Positions 1 to 13,158 of a stretch of DNA of 64,000 nucleotides are shown piece by piece. Positions within the stretch are counted from its first letter, which is position 1, and every line of letters begins with the position of its first letter. The stretch comes from Combretum micranthum (lineage: Eukaryota > Streptophyta > Magnoliopsida > Myrtales > Combretaceae). A model generated the notes under the pieces. That model did not search any database and had not been told where the DNA came from. It saw nothing but the letters and a program-made list of their open reading frames with translations. The translations under genes and the position numbers were made by a program. The DNA is taken from contig JAMXBD010000684.1 in the NCBI GenBank assembly GCA_024138025.1, positions 496,001-560,000 on the forward strand, written 5' to 3'.

Positions 1-190
1 CAGTTCATCAAAACATTAAGCCGAATTGAATTAAATCAAATTAGAGATGCCTAGCCCTAGCAAACAACAAGTAAGCTATTGCGTATCTAAACCCGATAGT
101 GTATCACTATATTCATTAGGAGATGAACTAACCAAAGAACCTTTAACTGAAATAAGAATATCAAAACAATCAATAATTGAATGTAGAATT

Positions 191-223
<33 letters not shown>
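191..223. repeat. (CA)n(TA)n microsatellite
   Basis: About ten CA units run directly into about six TA units inside the family X LTR. Confidence 0.95.
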
Positions 224-379
224 CACAATCCTAGATTAATTATACAAGGAGATTCAATAAGCTTTGCATATAGTTTTAATATCTAATTCATGCATAAAAC
301 CTGTTTATCTAGCTCATGTAATCATTAAGAGATCATATAGGAAGTAAAGATTGAAGATTGAAGAAGTTTGAATTTGAAA

Positions 380-720
380 AACTCAGGGGATACGCGGCCT
401 TTCTACGCAGGCAAAATTTGAATGAACGCCGATAGCATGGGAAATATATGCCGACGGTGTTTCACTTGGAGTTAAATATTTCGATTCTGTTCTAATCCAA
501 CACTACCTATAAGCCGGCGGCGTTAAAGCCCAAATGGTCGACGTACCTTTTTTAAAAATAAACGCTGGCAAATTTTTCTTGCAAAAGCTGGCAGCATTCA
601 AAGCGGTTTTAAAAAAATCGATTCTGTTCACTTCCAACACCGCCTCTACGCCGGCGGCATTGAAGTGCTAGATGCCGGCGTTCGTTCAAAAACAGATCTA
701 TTCGTAAAGAACTCATTTCC
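380..720. repeat. GC-rich degenerate repeat patch in the family X LTR
   Basis: Variants of a GCCGGCG core (AACGCCGATAGC, ATGCCGACGG, AAGCCGGCGGCG, ATGCCGGCGTTC) recur every 30-60 bases in both orientations. The same patch is in the 9687 copy (about 10740-11060). At the equivalent place the 3642 and 31158 copies instead carry AAACACG-type repeats. It stands out strongly against the AT-rich surroundings. Confidence 0.7.
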
Positions 721-2289
721 CCTGTTTTGCACTTTGCAAATTTCTAACCTATAACACTTTTAATCCTTCTTCAAGTTCATTTTAGCTTCATATACTATCT
801 CCTATCTACACTAATCAATCCTAGCAAATTAGAACATTAAATCATCATATAAAATCACTTCAAATCCCATTCCTCTTATTCTCAACTTCAACTTCTCAAT
901 TCAACATTATTCCTTCCCAACACTTCATATAGCTACTACAAAACATAAACAAATTCACACACTAACAAAACACAGTCCAATCTATATCAATGCATGAACT
1001 AAAGCACTCAAAAGACATTAAACTCATTCTACCAAATTTTTCACATAGATACTTTAAGAAAGAAAATCAAACAAAAGCTATACTTGTATTAACTTACATG
1101 AGTAAGCCTTAGCTTGGAGAGATTTTTGATTCAAGGAGCTTTGTTTTATCCTTTGGTTTAGGGTTTGGAACTTGGAGGAAAGAAAAAGAGAAAAGGAAAG
1201 AAAGAAGATGAAAATTCGTATGGAATGAGAGGGCTGCCAAAAGAGGGCTTAATTAAGCAATTTTAGACTTATTATTATCTTAAGTTTGACTTTTAAGGCA
1301 TAATAGACTATGGGTTGAATTTGGGTTAATTTGGGGCTCATTTGGGTGCAATTTAGGCATGAAAATTGGGCCTAATTAAGTAAATTTTTCTGTCAACTAT
1401 TTCTTAAACAAATCAAAAGTTGATTTTGTAAATTTAAATATAACACAAACATATTAATGCATAAAAGACACAAATATTAATTATACTATACACACATTAA
1501 TATATTAAAACCATGACATTAATTTCATTACACATGTGTAATGTTCAAGATATACTAACTTAGACACATTTAAACTATTACCAAATATGACTCTCATAAA
1601 TCAACATGCTCATATAGTTCAATAATTAAGACAAATAAAACATATACATGGAAGTTAAATAGAAATTAAATTTAGATCATTTCAATGTATATATTTATTA
1701 TTAAGTTTACTTGATGTTTCTCTCTATGTCCATTATTGTGAAGCACTTCAAGACTCGATATTATTTTGCAATTGCCTCCAAATTTTAGATTTTTTTATTG
1801 CATGTATTATATGATTACGTTGTTTTATTATTTTATTGTATTGATTTGGTTTTCCTTGCCATTTTAGCTTTTATGGACATTTTGAGACTTAAGTTGTTTA
1901 AATTTAGGATAATTTCTTTATAAATATTTATTTATTCATCTTTTATTTCTTTAATTATCGGGATTATTATATTTTATAACTTTTACCAATATCACTATTT
2001 ACTTAAAGTTGAGATCAAGATATCTAATTTTTCGTTTAATTATGTATATATATCAAATTTTGTTCTTTGATATTTATGGGATATTACAAATAAATTGTGG
2101 AAAATTGCATCTTGAAATTTTGTTAATAACAATTCAAATTTTTATTCAATAACGAAATTGCATGTATTTTAAAATTCTTAGATCGCGAAAAATTAGAAGT
2201 GTTTCTTGTGCCTTTTCTTAAAACATTTTCAAAAATTTTACGTTATTTAATTTACGGTTATTATATTTGAGTTATACAATTTTGGGTGA

Positions 2290-2613
2290 TTACATGTCTC
2301 CTTTATTACTAATATTTTAGCTTGAATCTTGCTAGTAAACCTATCAAAATTTTCTCTATGACTTTTGAATATGGGAATGCTTCACCATGTAACTTGATTT
2401 CGTATACTAGTTCTAAAATTTTGTTGGAGTTGCCCTAAATAGTTTCTCCTTCCTTTATTCTCAATAGTCAAACTCTCTTTCGATAGTTAAGAGTTTGACA
2501 AATCTAACTCTTTTGCTACCTTCATTCTCTTCCTTTAGTTTGTCTCATGCTTCCTTTGGTGTTTTACAAGCCATTATTCTAGTAGAAATCACGTTTGAAA
2601 GAGGCTAAAGAGC
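2290..2613 (-). pseudogene. Copia-type gag (UBN2-like) remnant
   Basis: Minus-strand translation gives fragments such as MACKTPKEA, DKLKEENEGSKRVRF and VKLLTIEREFDY, in the order found in the gag polyprotein of plant Ty1/Copia elements (the region typically reading KTAKEAWD..LKEEF.GS..V). In-frame stops, for example after KTPKEA, and frame drift further on show it is dead. No LTRs, protease or reverse transcriptase are attached. The flanking 1685-2689 is otherwise AT-rich with no recognisable gene. Confidence 0.7.
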
Positions 2614-4001
2614 CATAGGTGAGAACCTTAGTTTTTTTACTAGATCTTCTCCATGTTTCTTCATTTGAGCTAAAGTAGGATTTGCTTGATGTCACACTCT
2701 ACATGGTACCCTAAATGTGTCATATCACATGATGATAAACTGAAGCGCCTAAGTATTTATATAGGTTACTTTTCAGGCCTTTAAAGCAACTCATAGATAT
2801 AACACAGTTAAGGTTCCTGAAAGAGAGTGACCCCATATTCACAATTAGGTTGTTTAGAATAAGAACATAATGCATACACATGTATAAGCAACCATAATAA
2901 CATGCCAAATATTACTTAGCCAATATGTTACTAGGTTCTAGAAATTAGCATAAACATAAACATAGTCTTAATATTAGTGGTTAGTGCTAGTAAAACTCCT
3001 TCACTTGCTATTAATTCCTTTGCTATCCCTCACCCATAGGCAAACTTTAGACAACTTTAACACCATCCTAAGGTAAGACTCCCTATGGATACCAACCATG
3101 GACTACCCTGAAATAAGTTGAATCTATAGGGGAGTAAGCCAACCATAGCTCAGTGAGATAATTGGACTAGTACGTACATCAAGAACTTACAAGCAAGTTT
3201 CATTAACAAAACATATGCAATGCAACAATCAAACAAATGAGTAGATACAAGCTTGGATGACCGAAATCCAAATAGGGCATAGATTTATGCCCTCTCATCA
3301 AGGTTTCACGAGCACATATGTACCACAAAGGCCCAACTGGGTCTAAAATAACAAATAGGAAACTTTAATCATTTTTATGTTATCACTTAAACTTTAATAT
3401 CTCAATCATTTCTACTAATTTAGAAGCTTTAAATCTCCCTAAGTATTGCCACTTTCCAAGGTTGATATACAGATGGTGCTCCTTGCTTTACCATTTAGTT
3501 TCTGTGGAACCATGCAAGTCTACTAGAAACCTTAGGCCTAATTAGATTTTTCTTGTTTGATACTCCCAATATTTTTATAGACTTGAAAAGTAATATGTAG
3601 CAATTGTGGTATAAATATTCAATATTTATGCAATCATGCTATGCAAGGACCTAGCTTACCTAATTCCAAAATTAGGCATGCCTAGTGCCCCAGCCACATA
3701 TAATACTTGCATATTATACATGAGGTTTTATGAAAATATATTGTTTATGATGACTGCTTGTTTAAACCTACCAAAATTTTACAAAACTTTTTCTACTAAT
3801 TACTCAACATGAGTAGATCATCAAAATATTTATATACAAAGCATTAGTGCCAATAAATTGACACTTCAAAAAGATTACAAAGCTTGAGCTTATAAAACAT
3901 AAAAGTAAAGCCTTTATAAGAAATTACATTCTTCTTCTTCAAAAGTCTTCTTTAAAATCCTTTTTAAAGCACCTTCCTTTCTTATAGGGTTCCCAGCCAT
4001 C

Positions 4002-4072
4002 CTATTCATCCATAAATGCTTCCCAATCAGTCTCATATCCCAAATCATCATAATATTCATCATCAACAATAC
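4002..4072 (-). other. Acidic reading frame with stop inside the family X LTR
   Basis: On the minus strand, after TTTTGCAA|GT, the frame reads IVDDEYYDDLGYETDW and, six residues further, ends at TAG (4002-4004). It has the same phase (two bases after the junction) as the acidic tails in the family Z copies at 23275 and 58667, and shares their YD..GY[DE] pattern. The 31158 copy has a frameshifted version near 37895. Coding status is inferred, not shown. Confidence 0.4.
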
Positions 4073-4909
4073 TTGCAAAATAGCAACATGAGCCAAAGGC
4101 CAATCCACAGCAATGCAAACAAATACAAAGTGGCAAGCACGCTTAGTCTAATGCAATATGGAAACCAAAAGTTTAATTATCTTTAGTTAAATAAACAAAT
4201 CAACATTGGAATGTTCAAACTCCGATTTCAATCCTAGGAACTTGGGGGTCCTGAGTAATAGTAGCTGCTTAGGGAGTTGATATAGGCAGCCTGAATACCT
4301 ATATGACCTATATCTAACTAAAAAGGAAATGTAGCATCTTCTAGGATTCACATTCGTTTCTCATCTTTACTTAACTTAACCATAATATCACTTAGTTCAA
4401 CTAATCCAATAAACGTGAACTAGATCATATTAATTCCCTTTAAGAATAAGTAAACAATATATTGATATTGTTACCCCTATCAACTATCCACCGAGCCACT
4501 TATAAATGTCATTCCATCATGACAAGGGTGGCCTAAGTGCCTAACTACCATGTTAACATCATTAATAGGGTTGCCTCTCCCCATACCAAATTCAACAGTA
4601 CACGCACAAACAATTCAAACACATTTAGGCTAACTTTGATTATAACCAATTTAGTTATTATTATCCTAGCAAATAAACAATCAAGTTATTGCGTACTTGT
4701 ACCAAACGTTATATGAGACAATGATCAACAGATGAATTCAAATTGACAGGAAAATATGTAAACTAAATAAATTCAATTTATATCATATTTACCCTTAATT
4801 ATAAACATATACTAATCATTCATCAATGATAACACATAAATATATTTTGAAAATAAATAAGTATATATTTTTTAAATTTTGAAAATAAATAAATAAATAT
4901 ATTTTAAAG

Positions 4910-5455
4910 GAAGCATGGGCAGGTAGAAACACGATTGGAAAGATAATGCGTGTTTTTATTCAATAATCTAACTTAAAGAGAAACATGGCTCAATACTTGT
5001 GATCATGCTCTTGTCGTGTTTCTATTATAACATAAACACTTTAGCCTCCAAAGAGAAGTATGTCTCAAAATAAGAGACCATGTTTCACCCGTGTTTCTTT
5101 ATAATAGAAACACGTTCAAAACAAATCGTTGTATTCTTGGGCATTTTTCATTTGGAAATAAGACTTAAAGAGAAACATGGTTCATTATGTTACACAGTGT
5201 TTTATCCATGTTTCAATAACAACCAAATACTTTCAAACACAGAGAGAAACATAATGTAATACCCTTATCCGTGTTCCAACTATGCTGTCTACATTTTCTT
5301 CTCTACTCATCATGCAGTGAGAAGCATGATTGGATACAAATGGTCGTGCTTCACCTGAGTTTCTCTTCGAGTAGCATAACTTCAAGAGCTCGATGAGAAA
5401 CACGACCAAGACATCGCCTCGTGTTCCCTTCGTGCTTACTTTCGAAAAATAGGGC
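4910..5455. repeat. Degenerate tandem array of imperfect palindromes
   Basis: Six or so units of about 60-90 bases, each with GAGAAACAYG on one side and CGTGTTTCT on the other (for example 4977-5025, 5050-5110, 5165-5212, 5240-5275, 5320-5365, 5393-5430). A weaker version is in the other family X copies at 8640-8840, 32460-32760 and 36455-36560. Confidence 0.7.
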
Positions 5456-8400
5456 ATCAAATTTTGTTACCTAAACATCAAATTTTCACTCCAATTAACT
5501 TACATATAATCAACACAAGCACTTAACAACACCAAATATGCCTAAACTTCACTTCATCAAAACAGCTTTCACAACTTCATCTTCCTTAGTAAAAAAACAC
5601 ACCAAATTCATCAACTCACTCATCTTCTAAAATAATTTCAACACTTTAAATCACTCATCTATCACAACTTCAAGAATCTATTTAATATTATATGCTAACT
5701 AAGTTACTAACACTACATTCAACTCATAACGAAGCTAAGTTAACAGAAATTCATGAAAGAAACAAGTAGTAAGTGATCATAAAGAATATATAAAACTTAC
5801 TTTAACTGACTTTAACTTATAGGTAGAAGCTTGAAGGAAAGATTGGAAGAAAAAATTAGATTGAATTTGGTGAAGAAAATATGCTTAAAGGTGGTGATGG
5901 AAGGGTTAGCTTTTAGGGTTTGTTTTGCCTCGTGATATTTGACGAAATAAACTTTGTAATTATCTCATTTCTGCCTTTGACTTTTATGGTTCATGATATT
6001 TTTTTCTAGCTTAGGCTTGGGCTTAGGTTAAATCTTTGGTTTGGGTTTGTTTCAAAAACTGTTTGGATTTATAATAAAAAGATCATGGGCTCCTTCTTAT
6101 GTAATAAACAACAAAAATACAAACGCTAAATTATATTAACACATTCAATTCATTAGTTAAATAAATTCACAATTATTTCACATATCAATAAATCAATTAT
6201 ATAATATATATAAATAATAAATACAATTTAAGCAACTTAAGCATACACAACACATTCACACACTAAACATGTAATTTATATATTTAAATTAATTAAGTTT
6301 AAAGAATTGAGGTTATTTTATGCTATACATGGTAGGTTAATTAAATACAAATTTATTAAGTCCTGTTGTTAAGGTGGCCACTCAATCTCACAAATAATCA
6401 TTATACTTTGACCCATTACATTATTAGCAAATGACGTTGTTCTACTTTTAATTTAGTGGTTTATTAATCAATCAACCATCAAGCACGAAACAACTCTTAA
6501 TCCCCACACATGACTCATTATATTGATATGATTATGAATAAATGCAACTAAAATACATACACAGGTCGTGTGATATGGTTAGAGTTACTCACTTATCTAT
6601 GATATCAGTGATGATCGTAATCCATTGGAAAATATGAAATGGAACCTAGTTCTCCTAAAATAAATAACAACACATAAATACATGGAAAAATTGATTATAA
6701 AATCCTAGAAGTGTCTATGTGTAAGGACCTAGCTTACCTAGATCTAACATTAGGCAATGCCAAATCCCCTGACCACATATAATACTTTTAGTATTACACA
6801 CATAGGCCTCCTTAAAGGATTGTTTATTGTGAATATTGCTAGCCGGTTTTAAGTTCTTAAATCATTTCGTTAGATTCTAGAGACAACTGGATTTGTAATA
6901 GGAGAACAGCTTTACAAAAACATTTCCAACGTCCACTCATACAAGTGGAAGAACTTTCACTTAAGCAAAGCTTTAAAAATTTAAATTAAAAAAAAAAACA
7001 TAGGCTTCTCAACCTATCCTTTATAAAGAAAACCATTTCGAGATAAATCTAACTTTAAAACAAAATGAAAATAAATACAATAATTCGACGGTCCTAAATC
7101 CACTTCACTCCTCTAAATCTTTCAGAATCGCCCAAACCCAAGTCAATCATCATCATTGACAACAACACCATCGTCATCATCATTATCAGGTCAAATCACC
7201 AACATCATCATCAGATCAATATCTAAACCGTCATCATCTCATCAAAACAACAATTGGAAAGAAAACAACAACAATAATAATGAGTTGAAGCACAGTACAA
7301 CAGCAACATAAACACACATGAGATGCTATACGAACTTAACTAAATGCAATGTAGCAACAATAGTTTATTATCTTTAAATTAAAGTGAAACAAACAACATT
7401 TAAGTACTTACACTAGAAAAACAATCGTGGAAACTTAGGAATCCTGAGTAATGGTAGTTACTCAGGAGGTTGATATAGGCAGTTCGGATACCTATATCTA
7501 ACTGATAAAAAAAATAGCCTCATCTAGGGTTTATAACCGTTACACACACTCCACCCATCACAATCCATAATATAATAAATTTCAATCGGTCCCATAAATG
7601 TGAGCCCTATTATATTACTTCTCACCGATCAAGATAGATATTATGTTGATATCGTTTACCCCATCAGCTACCCGATAAGCCATTTATAAATGTCATTGCA
7701 TTATGATGGGGGCAACCTAAGCGCCTAAACTACTGTGCCTAGCTTCAAATAAGGTCGTCGCTCCACAGATCGAATTAAACGACACAAGCATAATCATCAC
7801 TCATTACTTAGGCCATCTTTAAGTTCTTAATCCATTTAAAATGTCTATTCTAACAATCATCACACAAGTTACTTCTTACCTTATTATTTCAAAATCCAAA
7901 CAGAAACAGAAAGTAGGTCAGGGTTATCTCAAAAGATAAATCAAACATCCATCTCTGTTCATGAATCTGAATTCATATAAGAAATTAAATTAATTATCCA
8001 CTTACATCAATCTTATTTTAAAGTCCTATTTGATCAGACACTAATAGGAACTTCGTTATGGCTGCAAAAATTGCCCCGCCAAGATACGGACAGTTCTCTA
8101 TTGTTTGTAAGTATTTCTTTCTCTTTGTTTATGATTCATTCATTATAGAAACATCATCATGTCATTCATATTCAAAAAGACTCATTTTCCATGTAAGCAT
8201 ACATTTGAAACAACATATTCTCTATATTATTCCTAGTTTAACGTAACACATTAATCTAAGCAAATTCCAAGTTAAACCTATATTATCTTAATTTTAACCA
8301 AGTTGATTAAACTTAATCAATCTAATTCATTTTAACTCATTCAAGTCCATTTGGTCAAGTTGAACTTAGCTTTATTAGCTAAGTTCATTTTATACTTAAC

Positions 8401-11400
8401 TACATACACTTAACTAGTAAACATAAGTTTTCAACTTGATTTGGATATGTTGTAGCTTGAAAATTTTAAAATTTAAGACTTTATAATTTTATAATTTCCA
8501 AAAAAATTTAAATATAAGAGTTATAGATCTCTTTTTATGCTTTTCATAGCATCATGAATAACCTTAATACAAGTTTGGATAAAAAAGTTATGATCAAAAT
8601 ATGAAACAGTATCGTGACTAGAGATAAGCACAGGCAGATATATTACCCCTTGTTCTACCCATGCTATTCTAGAAAACATGTCCTTTTTTTTTTGTTTTTA
8701 AGGTTGGAAAGAAGAATGGGTAGATAGGAAAAGCTATGTTCTAGCCATGTTTCTCCTATGATGAGTTAAAATCTGTGTTTTTAGGAAGCAGTAAGGAGCA
8801 TGGCTCAATAGGGCATCCTATGTTCACTTTGCACTCTTTGCTTTATTTGATCCCTTCAAAATTTAACCTATTTTTCTAGTTTTTTTCACTTTATTTTTCA
8901 ACATCTAACATCCTATATTCATCACACAGACTTAGAACTATGATTTACAATATCTATATACAAGTTTTTAGTTCATATTCCATCAAAAACCACTCCACCA
9001 ACTTCTTATCTGCACACACATGACTCAACCTAAATCCTAACTTACATGCTCGTATATTCATTATTCACCAACTTTATCAGAAATTCTACATATAAATATC
9101 ATCTATCTATCATATACATACAGAAATAACAAATCAAACAAGAAAGTAGCAACTTAATTGTTTATTGACCATTTGCTATTTGTCCACTATGACTACTTCC
9201 TTCTTAATTTGGAGCTACCACAACTTGTTTTCCTTCTCTTATCACATTTTCTAACTTTGATTTTTCTTCTAGTCTTCTTAAAATTGAGATTAGAGGAGAC
9301 GAATTGTGAAAAAGAGAAGAGAAAATAAGAGAGAAAGATAGAAACATAGAAAGAAAAAAGGAAAGGAAAGAAAAAAGGAAGAAAAGATGAAGAAAAGGGA
9401 AAAAGGAAGGTTAAGGATAAAATCAAAGATATTTTAGGATAAAGGTCTTAGGTTTGAAACTTTCAAATCAATATCTTCAGTTCTGGAAGTGTTTAAAAAA
9501 TAATTTCAAAATCTTTCGTTTAGAAATTAAGAACTTAAAATAAGAACATAATTTAGGAACTTGCTTTAGATCAAATTGCTATTCAATTTAAGCTTGGCTT
9601 AAGAACTAACATTTTTAGGCAAGAAAATGAACTCAAAACTTGTGGGGATTTATGAATTGGAATTTGGACTAAAGTTTAAGGGTTTATGAAATAACCTAAT
9701 TTATTTAATAATTTAATTTTCATGTAAATATAATATTAGTTCTAAATATTAAGTTTGAAGTGAATTTGATATATGAAAATGAATGTGTAGAAATATATTT
9801 GATATATAATGTGTAAGTTCTTGTTAGTATAAAAAGTGTATTAGTAGCATGTTATGAATTAATACTATGTTTATTAATGTAAATTATTGATGTATGTGTA
9901 TATGTGTGATGAGATTAATGCCATTGTTTTATGTATATTAATATGTGTATAGTATAATTAACATTTATGTTTTTTATGAATCAATATGTATGTGTTATGT
10001 TTTAAATTTTCAAAACAACTTTTGAAATGCCTAAAAATTGTTAGCATAATTTTTAATACAATTTATGCCCATTTTCAAGCTCATTTTAAGTCCAAATTAA
10101 CTCTAAATTAAGCAAAACAAAGCCTAACCCATTATGTACCCAAAAGTCAAAGTTTAGGATAAGTTTAAGCCTATAATTTGATAAAAAAAAGACCCTCTTT
10201 TGGCAGCCTAAAAATTTCATCCGAAAATTCACTTTTCTTTTCTGTCTTTTGTTCTTCTTTCTTCAAACGAAATACTCCAAATCCTTAACAAGAACAAGCT
10301 CTTAGATTCAAATATTTTCTTTAAGCCAAAGCTTTTTCATGTAAGTTAATGCAAGTTATAAGTTCTTTATTTCTTCTTTCTTTTGATATATATAGAGTTC
10401 ATGTTAGTATGAGTTTTAATGTCATATGAGTTTAAATGGTTTTATGTACTAATAAATGTTGGATTGTGTTTTGATATTATGTAAGCTTATTATATGTGTT
10501 ATGGAAATAGTGAGAAGTGTTGGTGAAGATTAAAGTTGATTTTTAGTAGTTAAGTTTAAGGTGAAGAGTAGGAGAGGATTTGAAATAAATGAAGTAGTTT
10601 GATACGTCAAAATGATGTTCAATATTGCTAGGAGTAGTTAATGTAGATAGAAGATAGTATATGAAGCTAGATGTGTTTGAAGATGGATTAAAAGTACCTT
10701 AGGCTACAATTTCATAAAGTGTAAAACAGGGGAAGCAAAAACTTTTCAAACAGGTCTATTTTTGCATTTACGTCGGCATCTGGTACTTCAACGCTGCCGG
10801 TGTGGAGGCGGTATTGAATGTAATCAGAACTAATTTTTTCAACGTTGCTTGTAACTCTACCAGCATTTGTGACAAAATTGGCCAGCGTTCGTTTTTTTTT
10901 TTTTTTTCCAAATCCTACGCCGGCCACTAGGGTTCAATGCCGCCGGCCTTTAATCGGTGTTGAATGCGAACATAATTGATTTTCTTAACGCCAGCCTTAA
11001 TGTCAACGACGTACGATTCCAATGCTGCCGGTATTCAACTCAAATTTGTTGGTGTAAATTACCCATATATCCCCTGAGTTTTTACAATTTCAACCTTCTT
11101 CAATTGTCCTTCTTTGCTTCATATATGGTCTTCTAATGAGTCTATAAGTTATATAAACAAGTTTTATGCATGAATCAAATGTTAGAGATATATGTTAGGT
11201 TCATTGAATCTCCTTGTATAGTTAACTTAGAATTGTGTGTTGTATGTATGTTCTATGTTCGATTATTGATTTGTTTTGATATTTCTTATTTCAGTTAAGG
11301 GTTCTTCAGTTGGTTCCCCTCTGAGTAGATATAGTGATACCCTATTGGGTATAGGTACGCAATAACTTGCTTATTGTATGCTAGGAATAAGCATTACTAA

Positions 11401-11511
11401 GTTTGACTTAATTTAATTCGACTTAATACTTTGATGAATTGGATGTCTATTACGCTATTTAATCTAGTTCGAAGAGCAACAAACCTGTCATGATGTAATG
11501 ACATGTTAGTT

Positions 11512-12326
11512 AGGCAGCAGGTCTTCGTTAACATTAAGGATCTGCAGGGTCACTTAAGTTAATGGGAAGTGGAGTAGACACTATAAACCAATACATATAA
11601 ACAGGTGGAGGACCACCTTCGTTAACATCAAGGTCCTATGAGGTCACTTATGTTAATGGGAAGTGGAGTAGACACTATAAACCACAAGAGAAAATATTGG
11701 AATTATGGTCGCATGTTTATGGACCACCCCAAATCCCGAATAGAGGGCGTAAATCCATTCACATATGGCTACCGGAAAGTCATATGCTTGTATGTTCACG
11801 TGCTTGTGCATTCATATGATTGTTTAAATAAACTTGTTTGTATATTTTACAATTGAGTATATTATTGCGGAAATGAATCTCACTAAGCTAGTGTAGCTTA
11901 TACCTCAATAGTTGTTTAAATGAGCAGGTTATTCCAAAAATGCTAAGTGGGGACCGAGATGGTTGAAGCCGAGAATGATTTTGGGATTCCGGCAAGATAT
12001 AAGAATGCTTGAAGTTTTTGGCTAAGCTTTATGATTTGCTTTGCAATAGATTTATGAAGTGAAGTCTTGGGATGAATGTAGTTGAAGTCTGATGAATTGT
12101 ATTTTGAAGTATAGGGTTTTGTATTTGGAGTATAGTGGATTGTATTTCCTTTACGTTGTTACTCAATTGTATCAACATAAAACGTATCATTCCGATGTGT
12201 CTCATTTATGTGTTAGACGCCTTGTACATAATATGGAAGCCTTCGCGTGACTGGGGTGGTCATTCTTAGGCTTTCATATTGTGTACGGCGGACTGCCACG
12301 TTTAGGGTACCCTTCGGGGCGTGACA
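11512..12326 (+). repeat. 5' LTR remnant (last 815 bp)
   Basis: Collinear without gaps with 19735-20549 (constant offset of 8223). By eye about twenty substitutions separate them, mostly transitions. It ends GGGGCGTGACA. The left border is a junction to family X sequence at the shared word AGGCAGC. Confidence 0.92.
11523..11700. repeat. 94-bp tandem duplication in the LTR
   Basis: CTTCGTTAACATYAAGG starts at 11523 and again at 11617. Both units contain GTTAATGGGAAGTGGAGTAG and ACACTATAAACCA. The same duplication is in the 3' LTR (19746-19923). It occupies the place where other family-A copies carry TGCTTGGCGG repeats. Confidence 0.9.
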
Positions 12327-12333
12327 GTTTAGT

Positions 12334-12345
12334 TGGTATCAGAGC
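12334..12345 (+). promoter_or_regulatory. Primer-binding site, initiator tRNA-Met
   Basis: TGGTATCAGAGC lies seven bases after the LTR end. This is the standard plant PBS complementary to the 3' end of initiator tRNA-Met and sets the left border of the internal region. Confidence 0.95.
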
Positions 12346-13158
12346 GACAAGGTTTTGGGAATTAGGTGGGAAGACTTTAGGAGAATAGAATGCTAGGATA
12401 TGATCTTAAGAATGAATAAGTTTTAGATAACCCTTAAGTAACAAAGAGATTAGCCTTATCTTTATGACCCATGAGTTATGATTTGAGGATTGGAGATCTC
12501 TGAGAAAGTAAGAGATAGTTATATTAGGACCGAAGGATCTTAAAGAGTCAACAGACCATAAGGAACATCTTACGAGAAGAAGTTCTTAACTAAGGAATGA
12601 CCTTTCAATAAGGATGAGCCCCAGATTTTATAACTGAAGAATGAAATTGTAATAATCGAAGATACTACCTGGGAGATTTCTAGAAAATATACAAAATAGT
12701 TGTACAAGTGTTGGAAAGTCTTCAAGAAATAATAATCAATGAAAGATGTGCCGCATGGAGAAATTCTCTGGAGTGATAATCCCGAAAGAGCTAAGGAAAT
12801 TAAGGGTAAATTAGGGAATGACCCAAAGGAGTTGACATGAAGAAGGGGTATAAGAGGATTAAGGATGGAAAATATTTGGTGGAATGATCAAACCTACCTT
12901 AACCCCGTAAGGCACGAAGAATAAGTGACCTAACCCAACTCTTGGTTCAAGCCAAATAGGAGAGATCGTAAGTTACCCCTTCGACCTATAAGATAACTAG
13001 GTGAGTAAGATTAACAATGCGTTTTCACCGTTTTCTTAAATAAGATAAAACCAAATACCAAAGTGCAATTCTTTTTCTAAAATAAGCAACTTGCGTGTAG
13101 TATAACTAGGTTAACGCGACCGTCTCGTCCTGTTTCTAGGAGACTACTTGAGGAGAAC

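Larger units (their letters stand above)
1..1684 (-). mobile_element. Family X LTR, cut by the window edge
   Basis: Reading leftward from 1684 the element starts TGAAATGATC, matching the TGAAATAACC start of the plus-strand family X copy at 9687. The two stay alignable throughout. The AT-rich start here (1440-1640) matches 9740-10010, the block at 1240-1420 matches 10020-10200, the GC-rich patch at 380-720 matches 10740-11060, and the block ending near base 60 matches 11320-11420. The element runs off the window, so its 3' end and target duplication cannot be checked. No pol or gag coding is present. The short ORF at 47-286 crosses a microsatellite and is not a gene. Confidence 0.75.
3642..6320 (-). 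mobile_element. Solo LTR, family X
   Basis: On the minus strand it runs from TAAAATAACC (6320, expected TG) to GGTCCTTGCA (3642, expected CCTTACA). It is flanked by a perfect 5-bp target duplication TGCTA at 3637-3641 and 6321-6325. Length is 2679 bp with no internal domain. A purine/pyrimidine-biased leader near 5820-5930 marks the transcription start area. Landmarks shared with the 6720 and 31158 copies are the CCTGAGTAATAGTAGCTGCT block (4245), the TCATTCCATCATGA block (4510) and the GTTATTGCGTAC block (4685). Confidence 0.9.
2690..6714 (-). mobile_element. LTR remnant, family Y, interrupted by a family X LTR
   Basis: The left edge TGTCACACTCTACATGGTACC is the reverse complement of an LTR 3' end of the family-A type (…GGTACC…GTGACA). 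The inside repeats the family layout: a 'calls for end of promoter arm' segment near 3130 (CTCAGTGAG, compare CTTAGTGAG in family A) and a segment near 3260 whose reverse complement resembles the GAGGGCGTAAATCCATTCA block. The X element at 3642-6320 lies inside it. The continuation at 6326-6714 is broken off by the next X insertion. I could not find the 5' end or a partner for the CTTGA at 2685-2689, so the extent is uncertain. Confidence 0.5.

Noticed and set aside
4910..5455. Possible CRISPR-like array
   Set aside because: The units are degenerate, without constant repeats or unique spacers, in a plant LTR.
9193..9426. Phe/Ser-rich ORF suggestive of membrane segments
   Set aside because: Translation of a purine/pyrimidine-biased LTR leader. 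Equivalent segments in other X copies are not open.
10712..10927. 71-codon ORF with a lysine run
   Set aside because: It is the GC-rich repeat patch and poly-T tract of a family X LTR read backwards.
11638..11856. 72-codon ORF repeated at 19861-20079
   Set aside because: It is the same position in the two LTRs of one element, within the 94-bp tandem duplication; no gene-like composition.
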